This document shows, piece by piece, positions 34,451-43,863 of a DNA stretch of 64,000 nucleotides. Numbering within the stretch: the stretch's first letter is position 1; every line of letters begins with the position of its first letter. Made by a program: the position numbers and the translations under genes. Source of the stretch: JAGOGN01 sp036652735 (GTDB taxonomy: Bacteria; Bacillota; Clostridia; Lachnospirales; Lachnospiraceae); contig JAVVVI010000001.1 of assembly GCA_036652735.1 (NCBI GenBank), positions 84,411-148,410 on the forward strand, given 5' to 3'. A model generated the notes under the pieces. That model had not been told where the DNA came from, did no database searches, and saw only the letters and a list, made by a program, of their open reading frames with translations.

Positions 34451-36691
34451 TTAGGGATTTTTCAAGCTTTCTGCACAAAAGGTTTTTAGGGTTACATGGT
34501 CTTTTTTCATGGTGAGTGTAATTTGGCCCACTTGCTGGGTGTTATAAATTGCACTTTGAACCTCCTTTAATCGACGGATACATTCCTTAGACGGATGCCC
34601 GTATGAATTATCTCTTCCACTTGAAATTGCGCTAATTTGGGGCGATACAGCCTCTAAGAACGCCTCACAGCTGGATGTATTGGAACCATGATGATTTACC
34701 TTGTATAGTGTTAGGGGCTCAATTTTATATTCTGCTATCCATTCTTTCTCCACTTGATCCGGAATATCCCCTCCAAATATACCGGAAAAGCCTTCCTTAA
34801 CATTACGAATATAGAGGATTAGAGAACGTGCATTACGTTCTTCCTCCGGTTTGTTTCTAAGATTTGCACACTGTATCCATATACTCTCTGTGCTCAATAC
34901 CTCTTCCGGTTTCATATATATAATTGGGATTCCTGCCTTTTTTGACATCTGAAGAAAGGAATCATAGGCCGAATCCTTTACAATATCCTTGCTCACAACC
35001 AAATGACCAATGGGATAACGCAATTCCAGAACATCTTTTAATCCGGACCAGTGATCTTCGTCTAAATGGGAGAGAAACCAATAATCTATATTCCCAATTC
35101 CTTTCGACTTTAAAAAGGGCAGAATGCGGTATTCTCCAACTTTATCAATGTCCGTACTTCCTCCATCAATGAAGATCCGAACTTTTTCCTTGGTTGTAAT
35201 GTAGATGCCATCCCCCTGCCCCACGTCCAGCATTGTTACGGTAAATGGTTCTCCTCTCCGAAACAAAAGTAACACGAACAGCATCGGAAGGAACCCCAGA
35301 ATCCTTACTTGTTTTTTTCGGAATAAAAACAGGAATACTCCGGCTAACAGGGCATAGTATGCAATTAACACCCAGATTTCCGGCTTTCCACAGACGTAGG
35401 TACTCTTTCCCTTCCCAACCGCTTCTGTAAGCAGATTCACAGCCCTTAAAATCACATATTCCGGTTTCAATATATAAGAAGCAGCCATGGGAAAATAGCA
35501 GCCTGCGACTCCTGCCACCAGTCCCAGAATCAAGATTATTCCCGTAAATGGAACAATGAGAAGATTCATAGGAATAACCCACAGCGGAAGCTCATAATAA
35601 AAATAGGCGGTCAACGGCAGGGTCATACTTTGAATTCCAATGCTTATAATGAGTGTTTTCCACAGCCAGTGCATTCTTTTATAATTTTCTTTCAGGTAAG
35701 CATTCATAATCAGCGTTCCTGCCACTGCTGCAAAGGAAAATAAAAATCCACCCTCAAACAATAAGTAAGGGTTCTCCAATAAGATTAATGTTCCTGCCAG
35801 ACTCATTGCACTGGGGGCATCATACGTTCTTCCAAGCCACTGTGCTATCATTAATAACCCAAACATAACTGCCGCGCGAAGTGTCCCTGCCGGTGTTCCA
35901 ACCATAAGGACAAACAATCCAATCAAGGTAATGGACAACCCACCCGACAGGAAAAAGGACAGCCCCCGTTTCCGAACAAACTGATACAATGCCATTCCCA
36001 GCACTGAAATATGTAATCCGGAAATCGCTAAAATATGGGATACTCCACAAACACGGAAATTCTGCTTTATCTTCGGCTCCAATGTTGATTTGTTTGCAAG
36101 CAGCATCGTTTTAATAATTCCGGCTTCTTCTTTTGGGAGATTCTCCTGAAAAAAATCCGCTGTTCTCTGGCTGAGTTTATATAGCTTTTCTTTCATTTTC
36201 CAATAGAACGACAGGGTTTGATTTTTGCTCTTCATCGACACCACAAAAACACGGTAGCCATAGCCCCGCCTGTGATAATACGTTTCTTCGTTAAAATTGC
36301 CTTCATTTCTTTGAGACATAAAATAACTTACGGTTCCTTTGACATTAATGATTGTTCCAACCGAAGGTTTCCCATGGTCGGATATGAGAATAAGATTAGG
36401 GGAAAGATGTGTTTCCCCATTAATAAGAATCTGAACATGATCCAGATAGATGGCATAGGAATTTGTTTTCTTTTCTTTGTTCGTAATTCTTCCTTCTAAG
36501 ATAATGGAATCCTTATTCTCTAAATAAGGCTGATACTGTTGGCAAATCTTATCTTCGTCTAAAAAATGAGTCGCCTTTCCAATGAGTATTCCCATTACCA
36601 CAAGAAAAAAAATCACACAAAGTGGCCTCTTAATCTCCAGCTTTTTCCTCCTTCTCTTTCTTTTTAACAACAATATCCAAATTGCGTTCAT
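34451..36691 (-). CDS. comEC: Competence protein ComEC/Rec2, DNA uptake channel
   Basis: Forms the membrane channel for single-stranded DNA import during transformation. Up to 746 aa: a short N-terminal TM segment, an OB-like region (about 60-170), a polytopic competence domain (about 215-490, VCGVSHILAISGLHISVLG), and a C-terminal metallo-beta-lactamase-like domain (MLDVGQGDGIYI, SHLDEDHWSG). The ATG at 36691 has no ribosome site and overlaps the GerMN gene by 62 bp; a strong AGAAGGAGG instead sits 7 nt before a CTG at 36640, in frame, raising the possibility of a CTG start. Followed by holA. Confidence 0.93.
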   Translation of the reverse strand: MNAIWILLLKRKRRRKKLEIKRPLCVIFFLVVMGILIGKATHFLDEDKICQQYQPYLENKDSIILEGRITNKEKKTNSYAIYLDHVQILINGETHLSPNLILISDHGKPSVGTIINVKGTVSYFMSQRNEGNFNEETYYHRRGYGYRVFVVSMKSKNQTLSFYWKMKEKLYKLSQRTADFFQENLPKEEAGIIKTMLLANKSTLEPKIKQNFRVCGVSHILAISGLHISVLGMALYQFVRKRGLSFFLSGGLSITLIGLFVLMVGTPAGTLRAAVMFGLLMIAQWLGRTYDAPSAMSLAGTLILLENPYLLFEGGFLFSFAAVAGTLIMNAYLKENYKRMHWLWKTLIISIGIQSMTLPLTAYFYYELPLWVIPMNLLIVPFTGIILILGLVAGVAGCYFPMAASYILKPEYVILRAVNLLTEAVGKGKSTYVCGKPEIWVLIAYYALLAGVFLFLFRKKQVRILGFLPMLFVLLLFRRGEPFTVTMLDVGQGDGIYITTKEKVRIFIDGGSTDIDKVGEYRILPFLKSKGIGNIDYWFLSHLDEDHWSGLKDVLELRYPIGHLVVSKDIVKDSAYDSFLQMSKKAGIPIIYMKPEEVLSTESIWIQCANLRNKPEEERNARSLILYIRNVKEGFSGIFGGDIPDQVEKEWIAEYKIEPLTLYKVNHHGSNTSSCEAFLEAVSPQISAISSGRDNSYGHPSKECIRRLKEVQSAIYNTQQVGQITLTMKKDHVTLKTFCAESLKNP

Positions 36692-37577
36692 AAATTACAT
36701 CAAACTTAAAATCGGTTCGATAGGTCATATTGGTATCTCCATTTACCGAGATTTGTACCTTATTTACTGCCGATAGTTCGGATAGGGAATTCACAATTGA
36801 ATAGATCACAACAGCTTCGGATAATTCATAGTTCTGTTTCATATACCCGGAATCTAAATTGACAAAACACACTCCATCCAACGTAGATACACTAATCAGC
36901 TTCGTTCCAGCCGGAACAGTTGCGCGTAATCCTTCTTTTTTGGGGCCCTTCATTAAATGCTGCATCACCAGTTTTTCCATGGAGCTATTGGTACTTCCAT
37001 AGACATTCTGTTTTTCTGCAACTAATTTTGTGCCCTCCTTATTTGCAAAATAGAGGGTAATTTCTTTGGTTTCAATACTATTAATCTGTCTACCCAGGTT
37101 CTCCACAAAGGTATCTGCTGTCATGACTCCCACTAACTTATCCTTAGCATCCAAAAGCGGTGCATCGGCGATATAAAAGGATACGCAGTCCACCCCTTTT
37201 ACCTGAATCATTGTTCGAACCAACGCTGCCCGCAGCAATACTTCCTGCACCGGTCCTAATTCCGAATATCCTTCATTAAAATACACATAAAGCTGCCTAT
37301 TCTCCAGTTTATAAGATTCGATTTTGATTTTTGGGGGAATAGCCGCTTTATAATCCGTTCCATTTTTTGTCTTGGTAAGCTGATACATTAGTTCCGCAAT
37401 CTGCTTCTGCGGTGTCTTTTCCTTTAGCTCATAATTCACCGAAACCAGTTTACTTTCCTCATTATTGACATAATATACCGGTGTCTCTTTTTTATTTTCG
37501 ATTTGTTTTTTTTCTCCACATCCTGCAGTCAGACACATTACCAGAAGCAGGAGAATCCATACTCTTTTTGCTTTCAA
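36630..37577 (-). CDS. GerMN-domain lipoprotein
   Basis: 315 aa from a TTG at 37577, which follows TAGGAGGCAACG; the longer frame to 37643 overlaps the kinase gene. Signal peptide with lipobox LTAGC (Cys20). Two GerMN-type domains (about 50-165 and 185-300), each with the pattern seen in spore-germination GerM, ending in a lysine/glutamate-rich tail. It is anchored to the outer face of the membrane. It starts 10 bp after the histidine kinase, so it may be an accessory of that signalling pair rather than a spore protein. Confidence 0.85.
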   Translation of the reverse strand: MKAKRVWILLLLVMCLTAGCGEKKQIENKKETPVYYVNNEESKLVSVNYELKEKTPQKQIAELMYQLTKTKNGTDYKAAIPPKIKIESYKLENRQLYVYFNEGYSELGPVQEVLLRAALVRTMIQVKGVDCVSFYIADAPLLDAKDKLVGVMTADTFVENLGRQINSIETKEITLYFANKEGTKLVAEKQNVYGSTNSSMEKLVMQHLMKGPKKEGLRATVPAGTKLISVSTLDGVCFVNLDSGYMKQNYELSEAVVIYSIVNSLSELSAVNKVQISVNGDTNMTYRTDFKFDVIYERNLDIVVKKKEKEEKAGD

Positions 37578-37587
37578 ACGTTGCCTC

Positions 37588-39018
37588 CTATGCAATATAG
37601 CTAAGTGGAATTCGAACACTAAATGTTGTTCCTTCGCCCTCATTACTATGGACCTTTATTGCCCCTCTATGCATTAAAATTGAATTTCTGGTAATTGCCA
37701 ATCCAAGACCGGTTCCACCGATTTCTCTGGAATGGGATTTATTTACCCTGTAAAATCGCTCATAAATATGTTCCATTGATTCTTCCGGTATTCCAATTCC
37801 GGAATCCTCAACCGTTATATAAAAATACTGATAATCTGCATTCAGTGTTACATGCACCCAGCCCTGTGGTTTGTTGTATTTTATACCATTTTCCACCAGA
37901 TTCGTAATTGCAAGTGACAATTTCACCTCGTCAATCTCACCGGTTACCGGTCGGAAACTCTCTAATACCAGCTCCACATCCTGTAGCTGTGCGATTGGAC
38001 GAAGCCTTTTTAGAATCTGTTCCAGCAGTTCATTAATATTAACCGTTGTAATATCAAGGGTTGCCGCTGATTTATCTAATTTAACCAGGGACAGTAAATC
38101 ATTAATAATCTTGTTCTCTCTCTCCACTTCCTGGGCAATATCTGTCATAAATTCCTGATATAATTCCAATGGTACATCTTCTTGATCCAACAGAGAATCA
38201 GCCAGAACCTTCATTGATGTTAGTGGTGTCTTTAATTCATGGGATACATTGGATACAAATTCTTGTCTGGATTCATCCAGAACTTTCATGTTATTAAATA
38301 AACGGTTAAAGGATGCGGAAATCTCTTTGGTTTCCGAATAGTCCGTAATATTTAATTCATCACTATCAATTCCATTATGGATATTCTCCAGTGATTCACG
38401 CAATTTGCGAAATGGTTTGACTAATTGAATGGATAGCACAATTGCCAGGAAAAAAAGAATTACAGACATACTGATCATGATCATATCTGCCTTCTCCCGC
38501 ATATACTCCATATTGGAAAAAATTTTATCCGTAGACACACTAACTAAAAAAACACCCTTCACTTTCTTTTTTCCTGAATCAATAATTGGCAGGGTCAATT
38601 CCAGATAATGGTTTTTTGAATCATAACGATTAATTTCTTCTCCACGAAAAGAACGAATGACTTCCTCGGATGTTATTGTTCGTCCCTCGTCCATTCCAAA
38701 CGTGTCTTTTACAATATTAAATGCGCTGTCGATTACCATTACACGTCCATCATAAATATTGGAAATCTGTTCCAGCTGCGCATTAATGATTGCTGCGGAT
38801 GTATCCTCCAGATAGGCATTTGCCACAATTTGATTTGCCAGCATTTTTGACTGACCGGTAATCTCTATTGTCAGCATATTTACTTCACGATTTTCATAGA
38901 ATTCAAGTACTGCATAGCGAAGGATAAACCCCGGCACAATACCGAAGAACAGAAGCAAACAGAATAGTCTTACTTTCATACTCTTGAAATTAGCTGTAGA
39001 TATCTTCAATTTTGTCAT
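37588..39018 (-). CDS. Sensor histidine kinase (WalK/PhoR-like)
   Basis: 476 aa. TM1 about 15-34, extracytoplasmic sensor about 40-170, TM2 about 177-200, HAMP, H-box SNVSHELKTPLTSMKVLAD, N-box ITNLVENGIKYN, G-boxes DSGIGIPEE and GGTGLGL. It lies 39 bp after its response regulator, with a GerMN lipoprotein directly after. The order regulator-kinase-extracytoplasmic lipoprotein resembles walRK-yycH in outline, but the lipoprotein is not YycH-like; stimulus unknown. Confidence 0.93.
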   Translation of the reverse strand: MTKLKISTANFKSMKVRLFCLLLFFGIVPGFILRYAVLEFYENREVNMLTIEITGQSKMLANQIVANAYLEDTSAAIINAQLEQISNIYDGRVMVIDSAFNIVKDTFGMDEGRTITSEEVIRSFRGEEINRYDSKNHYLELTLPIIDSGKKKVKGVFLVSVSTDKIFSNMEYMREKADMIMISMSVILFFLAIVLSIQLVKPFRKLRESLENIHNGIDSDELNITDYSETKEISASFNRLFNNMKVLDESRQEFVSNVSHELKTPLTSMKVLADSLLDQEDVPLELYQEFMTDIAQEVERENKIINDLLSLVKLDKSAATLDITTVNINELLEQILKRLRPIAQLQDVELVLESFRPVTGEIDEVKLSLAITNLVENGIKYNKPQGWVHVTLNADYQYFYITVEDSGIGIPEESMEHIYERFYRVNKSHSREIGGTGLGLAITRNSILMHRGAIKVHSNEGEGTTFSVRIPLSYIA

Positions 39019-39057
39019 TTCTTTTTCCTTTAATCTCGGTTGGTTCTCCTGATTGTT

Positions 39058-39747
39058 CTAGTGCTGATAATAATATCCAACGCCCCACTTTGTCTGTACA
39101 TATTTGGGTTCACTTGGATTTTGTTCTATTTTTTCCCTCAGTCTTCTCACATGGACATCTACAGTGCGTTCATCACCCGGATATTCTTGTCCCCAGACCA
39201 GATTCAACAGTTTTTCCCTGCTGTACACCTTATTGGGATGTGTCACCAGAAGCTCCAAAAGATCAAATTCTTTCGCCGTAAGATTAATGTTTTTATCAAG
39301 AACAAACAATTGTCTGCTCTCATAATCCATTTTAATATCACCACTTTCAATCACTTTTACTTCTTCCTGGGCTGCTGCTATTGGAGCAGTTCTTCTCATT
39401 ATTGCTTTAATTCTTGCCTTAACCTCCAATATATTAAATGGTTTTGTAATATAATCATCTGCCCCATATTCCAGCCCCAGAATTTTATCCATATCGTCTC
39501 CCTTAGCTGTAAGCATGACTATGGGAACCGTGGAAAAATCACGAATATGCTGGCACACTTCAAATCCATCCATTTTGGGAAGCATAATGTCCAATAAGAT
39601 GATATCGTAGTTACTATCTGTTGCCATTTTTAGCGCCTCTTCCCCATCATATGCGCAATCCACTTCCATCCCATCCTGTTCCAGGCTAAAGCGAATTCCT
39701 TTTACAATCAGTTTTTCATCGTCTACTACGAGAACCTTCTTACTCAT
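39058..39747 (-). CDS. OmpR/PhoB-family response regulator
   Basis: 229 aa. Receiver domain with DDE acidic cluster and phosphoacceptor in IILLDIMLPKMDGFEV (about residue 53), lysine in ITKPF; winged-helix domain (about 130-228) ending VQTKWGVGYYYQH. WalR/PhoP-like spacing. It is 15 bp after comEA and 39 bp before its kinase, so competence and signalling genes share the transcript. Confidence 0.94.
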   Translation of the reverse strand: MSKKVLVVDDEKLIVKGIRFSLEQDGMEVDCAYDGEEALKMATDSNYDIILLDIMLPKMDGFEVCQHIRDFSTVPIVMLTAKGDDMDKILGLEYGADDYITKPFNILEVKARIKAIMRRTAPIAAAQEEVKVIESGDIKMDYESRQLFVLDKNINLTAKEFDLLELLVTHPNKVYSREKLLNLVWGQEYPGDERTVDVHVRRLREKIEQNPSEPKYVQTKWGVGYYYQH

Positions 39748-39762
39748 CTCTTCACCTCTAAT

Positions 39763-40326
39763 TTAATCTACACATATTTTATCTTTGATTTTATCAAAGA
39801 TGCCTTCTTTGATACCGCTGATCTTCATTATGTCCTCTATGGTATGAAAGGAACCCTTTGTTTCACGATAGGTTATGATTTCATCTGCCCTGGACTCACC
39901 TACACCCGGCAGTTCCATAAGTTCCTGTTTGGATGCACAATTAATGTTTAGAAGTCCTGCTTGGGTCTCCCCGTCTCCCCCCGGCTGCTGGGATTTGGTC
40001 CATTCTTTTTTCGTGAGTACAAGAATCATCTGTCCATCTTTTATCTTCTCTGCCTGATTAACGCTTTCCAAAGCTGCTGCCTTTGTAAGTCCGCCTGCAA
40101 GAAGAACTGCATCTGCAATTCGGCTTTCTGCAGGCAGACAATATACTCCCGGTTCCACAACTGCACCACATACCTGTACGTACCATTTTTCTTCCTGTAC
40201 CGTGGTTGTTTTCTCTGTTTTGTGGATCTCCACTTCTTGTTTTCCTTGAAACTCCATCTCTTTTCCGCAACTGCTCATTATCAGCAATACCAGAATGGTA
40301 CTTATAATTATACTTATTTTTTTCAT
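39763..40326 (-). CDS. ComEA-like DNA-binding competence protein
   Basis: 187 aa. N-terminal hydrophobic segment ending in a cysteine (LLIMSSCGKE, Cys20) that looks like a lipobox, an SLBB domain (about 48-105, QVCGAVVEPGVYCLP), and a helix-hairpin-helix pair (about 125-187, INCASKQELMELPGVGESRADEII). ComEA binds incoming double-stranded DNA at the cell surface and passes it to ComEC, encoded four genes downstream. Most ComEA proteins are held by a transmembrane helix; here a lipid anchor seems possible. First gene of its run, with a clear promoter. Confidence 0.9.
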   Translation of the reverse strand: MKKISIIISTILVLLIMSSCGKEMEFQGKQEVEIHKTEKTTTVQEEKWYVQVCGAVVEPGVYCLPAESRIADAVLLAGGLTKAAALESVNQAEKIKDGQMILVLTKKEWTKSQQPGGDGETQAGLLNINCASKQELMELPGVGESRADEIITYRETKGSFHTIEDIMKISGIKEGIFDKIKDKICVD

Positions 40327-40375
40327 TTTCAGCCTTTCCGGCCAAAAAAGAATGTCCTCAATGACTAATAAACTT

Positions 40376-40404
40376 ATTCTATCGAAAATCGCAAAGAATT
40401 ACAA
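40376..40404 (-). promoter_or_regulatory. Promoter for the comEA run
   Basis: On the minus strand TTGTAA (40399-40404), 17-bp spacer, TAGAAT (40376-40381), about 50 bp before comEA. I see no terminator between purD and it. Confidence 0.65.
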
Positions 40405-40411
40405 TAGGCAA

Positions 40412-41683
40412 TTATACTTCGTCTATGGCTTTTCCAATATCATTACGCATATACTTATTCTCAAACTGTACCCACTCGGTTGCCTGATATGCTCTTTCTC
40501 TTGCTTCTGCCAGTGTTGCTCCGGTTGCTGTAATGCCAAGGACCCGTCCACCATTTGTAATATATTCTCCATCTTTCATTGCTGTGCCTGCATGAAAACA
40601 ATAATATCCTTCTTTTTCTCTGAAATTTTCCAATCCCTGGATAACATACCCTTTTTCATAAGAAACCGGGTAACCTGCCGATGCCAATACCACACACACC
40701 GCTGCATTTTCTTCAAATTCCAGCTCTATTTCCGAGAGAGTACCGTCAATACAGGCCTCCATTACATCAACAATATCATTTTTCATTCTTGGCAATACCA
40801 CCTGCGCCTCAGGATCCCCAAATCTTGCATTATATTCTAATACCTTTGGTCCTTCCTTGGTAAGCATTAATCCAAAAAATATAATTCCCTTAAACGCTCT
40901 TCCTTCTGACGCCATTGCTTCCACTGTTGCACGATAAACATGCTGCTGGCAAAAAGCATCCACCTGATGATTGTAAAAAGGACTTGGTGAAAAAGTTCCC
41001 ATTCCGCCGGTATTTAATCCAAGATCTCCATCCAGTGCACGTTTGTGATCCTGGGCGGATGTCATAGTTTTAATTGTTTTGCCATCTACGAAAGAAAGTA
41101 CCGACACCTCTCTCCCTTCCATAAATTCTTCTATTACCAATGTATTCCCTGCTGAGCCAAATTTTTTATCTGTCATAATGGATTTGACACCTTTTTCTGC
41201 CTCTTCTTTTGTCTGGCAAATTAGAACACCCTTGCCCAATGCAAGTCCATCGGCTTTTAAAACTAAGGGATACACTGCTCTGCGTAAATACTTTAACGCT
41301 TTTACCGCGTCTGTAAAGACCTCATATCCCGCAGTTGGAATATTATATTTTTTCATTAGATCTTTTGCAAAGGCCTTTGAGCCCTCCAGAATAGCCGCAT
41401 TTTTTTGGGGTCCAAACACCCGCAGCCCCTTCTGCTGAAAGACATCCACAATTCCGGCTACCAATGGATCATCCATTCCTACAATGGTTAAATCAATGGA
41501 TTCTTTTAGGGCAAACTCGGATAATTGTTCAAATGCCATGGGTGAAATTGGAACCAATTCCGCTAATTCCCCAATTCCGGCATTTCCCGGTGCGCAATAG
41601 AGCTTATCCACCCGTGGACTTTTTTTAACACTTGTAGCAATTGCATGCTCTCGTCCGCCACTTCCAATAATTAATACTTTCAC
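40412..41683 (-). CDS. purD: Phosphoribosylamine--glycine ligase
   Basis: ATP-grasp ligase for step 2 of purine synthesis. It is 423 aa: GSGGREHAIA start, KADGLALGKGV, FLEYNARFGDPEAQV-type metal/ATP region (here KVLEYNARFGDPEAQV). It begins 1 bp after purN, last of the pyr-pur run. Confidence 0.97.
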   Translation of the reverse strand: MKVLIIGSGGREHAIATSVKKSPRVDKLYCAPGNAGIGELAELVPISPMAFEQLSEFALKESIDLTIVGMDDPLVAGIVDVFQQKGLRVFGPQKNAAILEGSKAFAKDLMKKYNIPTAGYEVFTDAVKALKYLRRAVYPLVLKADGLALGKGVLICQTKEEAEKGVKSIMTDKKFGSAGNTLVIEEFMEGREVSVLSFVDGKTIKTMTSAQDHKRALDGDLGLNTGGMGTFSPSPFYNHQVDAFCQQHVYRATVEAMASEGRAFKGIIFFGLMLTKEGPKVLEYNARFGDPEAQVVLPRMKNDIVDVMEACIDGTLSEIELEFEENAAVCVVLASAGYPVSYEKGYVIQGLENFREKEGYYCFHAGTAMKDGEYITNGGRVLGITATGATLAEARERAYQATEWVQFENKYMRNDIGKAIDEV

Positions 41684-41684
41684 A

Positions 41685-42296
41685 CTATTTCTCCTCCGTA
41701 ACTGTTAATTCTCCACTGGAAATCATCTGAATTGCTTTTGGCAGAATCTTCCATTCCGCCTCCTCCATTACTCTTTTTTGCAATATCTGAGGTGTATCTC
41801 CCGGTAAGACCTCTACTGCTTTTTGAAGAATAATTGGCCCGGTATCCGTCCCGCTATCTACAAAATGAACCGTTGCACCGGTAACTTTTACACCCCGTTT
41901 TAATGCTGCTTCATGCACTTTCAGTCCATAGTAGCCTTTTCCACAAAAAGAAGGAATTAAGGAAGGATGAATATTAATCATTCGATTGTGAAATTTTTCA
42001 ACCATGGATGAGGAAATAGTTACTAAATATCCTGCTAATACAACAAGATCCACCTCTTCCTTTTCCAGTATCTCTATCAGTTTTTCGTGAAATAACTCTC
42101 TTTCCTGGAAATCTGAAGGGGAAAGACAACAATGACGAACCCCGTGTAATTCAGCCCTTTTCAATGCATATGCCTTGGGATTATTGCTAATAACCACCGA
42201 AACCTGCGCATTGGTAATCTCCCCCTGATCGATTGCCTTAAATATTGCCTCAAGATTTGTTCCGCCTCCTGAGGCCAACACGGCTATTTTTAGCAT
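41685..42296 (-). CDS. purN: Phosphoribosylglycinamide formyltransferase
   Basis: Uses 10-formyl-THF to formylate GAR (step 3). It is 203 aa; LASGGGTNLEAI start, catalytic IHPSLIPSFCGKGYYG and HFVDSGTDTGPII. It overlaps the purM stop by 7 bp. Confidence 0.96.
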   Translation of the reverse strand: MLKIAVLASGGGTNLEAIFKAIDQGEITNAQVSVVISNNPKAYALKRAELHGVRHCCLSPSDFQERELFHEKLIEILEKEEVDLVVLAGYLVTISSSMVEKFHNRMINIHPSLIPSFCGKGYYGLKVHEAALKRGVKVTGATVHFVDSGTDTGPIILQKAVEVLPGDTPQILQKRVMEEAEWKILPKAIQMISSGELTVTEEK

Positions 42297-43315
42297 AAAG
42301 TTACTCCTTTTTCACCTTTTTGAATCTCGCCTACAATGTAAGGCTCTTCTCCCGCTGCTTTTATTGCTTCCATTGTCTTTGTAACGTCTTTTGGATCCAC
42401 AGAAAGAATCATTCCAAGTCCCATATTATACGTATTGTACATCATCTTTGTATCCACATTTCCAACTCGTTCCATCATCTGAAAGATTGGTGGAACTGGA
42501 TAACTGTCCTTATGAACAACTGCATGCATACCATCCGGAAGCATTCTTGGAATATTTTCATAAAATCCACCTCCTGTAATATGACTGCAGGCTTTTACCT
42601 TAATACCGGATTTTTTTATTTCTTTTAATGCTTTTACGTAAATCTTTGTTGGTGCAAGAAGTGCCTCTCCCAATGTTTTTCCTAATTCCTCATGATATGT
42701 ATTTAAGGTCTGTTCATCCATAGAAAATATTTTTCTTACAAGAGAAAATCCATTGGAGTGTACACCTGAGGAAGCCATACCAATTAAAACATCTTTTTCT
42801 GATAATTCTTTTCCCGTAATCAGATCTTTTTCATCTACAATTCCTACCGCAAACCCGGCAAGATCATATTCACCATCCTGATAAAATCCCGGCATCTCTG
42901 CAGTCTCTCCACCAATCAGCGCTGCATCCGACTGTGTGCAGCCATCTGCCACTCCACTTACAATGGTTGCGATTTTTTCCGGTATGTTTTTTCCACAAGC
43001 GATATAATCTAAAAAGAACAACGGTTCTCCACCTGCACAGGCAATATCATTTACACACATTGCCACACAATCGATTCCAATTGTGTCATGTTTATCCATT
43101 AAAAATGCCAATTTCAGTTTTGTTCCAACCCCATCTGTACCGGATACCAGCGTTGGTTTTTCCATATGCTTGAAACTCTCCAAAGAAAATGCTCCTGAAA
43201 ATCCCCCAATGTTTGTTAAAACTTCCGGTCTCATTGTCCCCTGTACGAACTTTTTCATTAATTCTACTGATTTGTATCCAGCTTCAATGTCTACTCCTGA
43301 ATTCTTGTAATCCAT
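42290..43315 (-). CDS. purM: Phosphoribosylformylglycinamidine cyclo-ligase
   Basis: AIR synthetase (step 5). It is 341 aa; DYKNSGVDIEAGY start, GTDGVGTKLKLA, GGETAEMPGFY, HITGGGFYENIPRMLP. It starts 18 bp after purE with GAGGAAAAAA as ribosome site. purL, purQ and purS (step 4) are not in the window. Confidence 0.97.
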   Translation of the reverse strand: MDYKNSGVDIEAGYKSVELMKKFVQGTMRPEVLTNIGGFSGAFSLESFKHMEKPTLVSGTDGVGTKLKLAFLMDKHDTIGIDCVAMCVNDIACAGGEPLFFLDYIACGKNIPEKIATIVSGVADGCTQSDAALIGGETAEMPGFYQDGEYDLAGFAVGIVDEKDLITGKELSEKDVLIGMASSGVHSNGFSLVRKIFSMDEQTLNTYHEELGKTLGEALLAPTKIYVKALKEIKKSGIKVKACSHITGGGFYENIPRMLPDGMHAVVHKDSYPVPPIFQMMERVGNVDTKMMYNTYNMGLGMILSVDPKDVTKTMEAIKAAGEEPYIVGEIQKGEKGVTLC

Positions 43316-43333
43316 TTTTTTCCTCCATGTGTG

Positions 43334-43852
43334 CTATTTTTTCATTTCATTTAAATATTCTTTGTATCCTAATTTATCTAATTTTTCGGCTTTTGTTTCC
43401 ACCTGCTCTTTTAATTCCTCTGAATACTCTTTTAATTTTTTCAATAATTCCTCATTTGAAGTTGCCAATATTTTTGCTGCCAACAATCCTGCGTTAACCC
43501 CTCCATTAATGGCCACTGTTGCAACCGGTATCCCGGATGGCATCTGTACTATGGAGTACAGAGAATCTTTTCCTCCCAGGGACGTTGTATGCATTGGGAT
43601 TCCAATCACCGGCATTGGGAAAATTGCTGCACACATTCCCGGTAAATGAGCTGCCATTCCTGCCCCTGCAATAATTACCTTAAATCCTTTTTCCTCTGCA
43701 CCCTTTGCATATTCAAAGAACACATCCGGCTCTCTGTGTGCTGAAATAATTGTCATCTCATAGGAAACCCCTAATCTCTCCAAAATATCTGCTGCCTTAC
43801 ACATAATTGGCATATCTGAATCACTGCCCATTACAATTCCTACTTGTGCCAT
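43334..43852 (-). CDS. purE: N5-carboxyaminoimidazole ribonucleotide mutase
   Basis: Class I PurE (step 6b). It is 172 aa; GSDSDMPIM, SAHREPD with the catalytic histidine, and AGAGMAAHLPGM. purK is not nearby. It begins 11 bp after the M29 peptidase gene with AAGGAGG. Confidence 0.96.
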   Translation of the reverse strand: MAQVGIVMGSDSDMPIMCKAADILERLGVSYEMTIISAHREPDVFFEYAKGAEEKGFKVIIAGAGMAAHLPGMCAAIFPMPVIGIPMHTTSLGGKDSLYSIVQMPSGIPVATVAINGGVNAGLLAAKILATSNEELLKKLKEYSEELKEQVETKAEKLDKLGYKEYLNEMKK

Positions 43853-43863
43853 AAATTTCCTCC

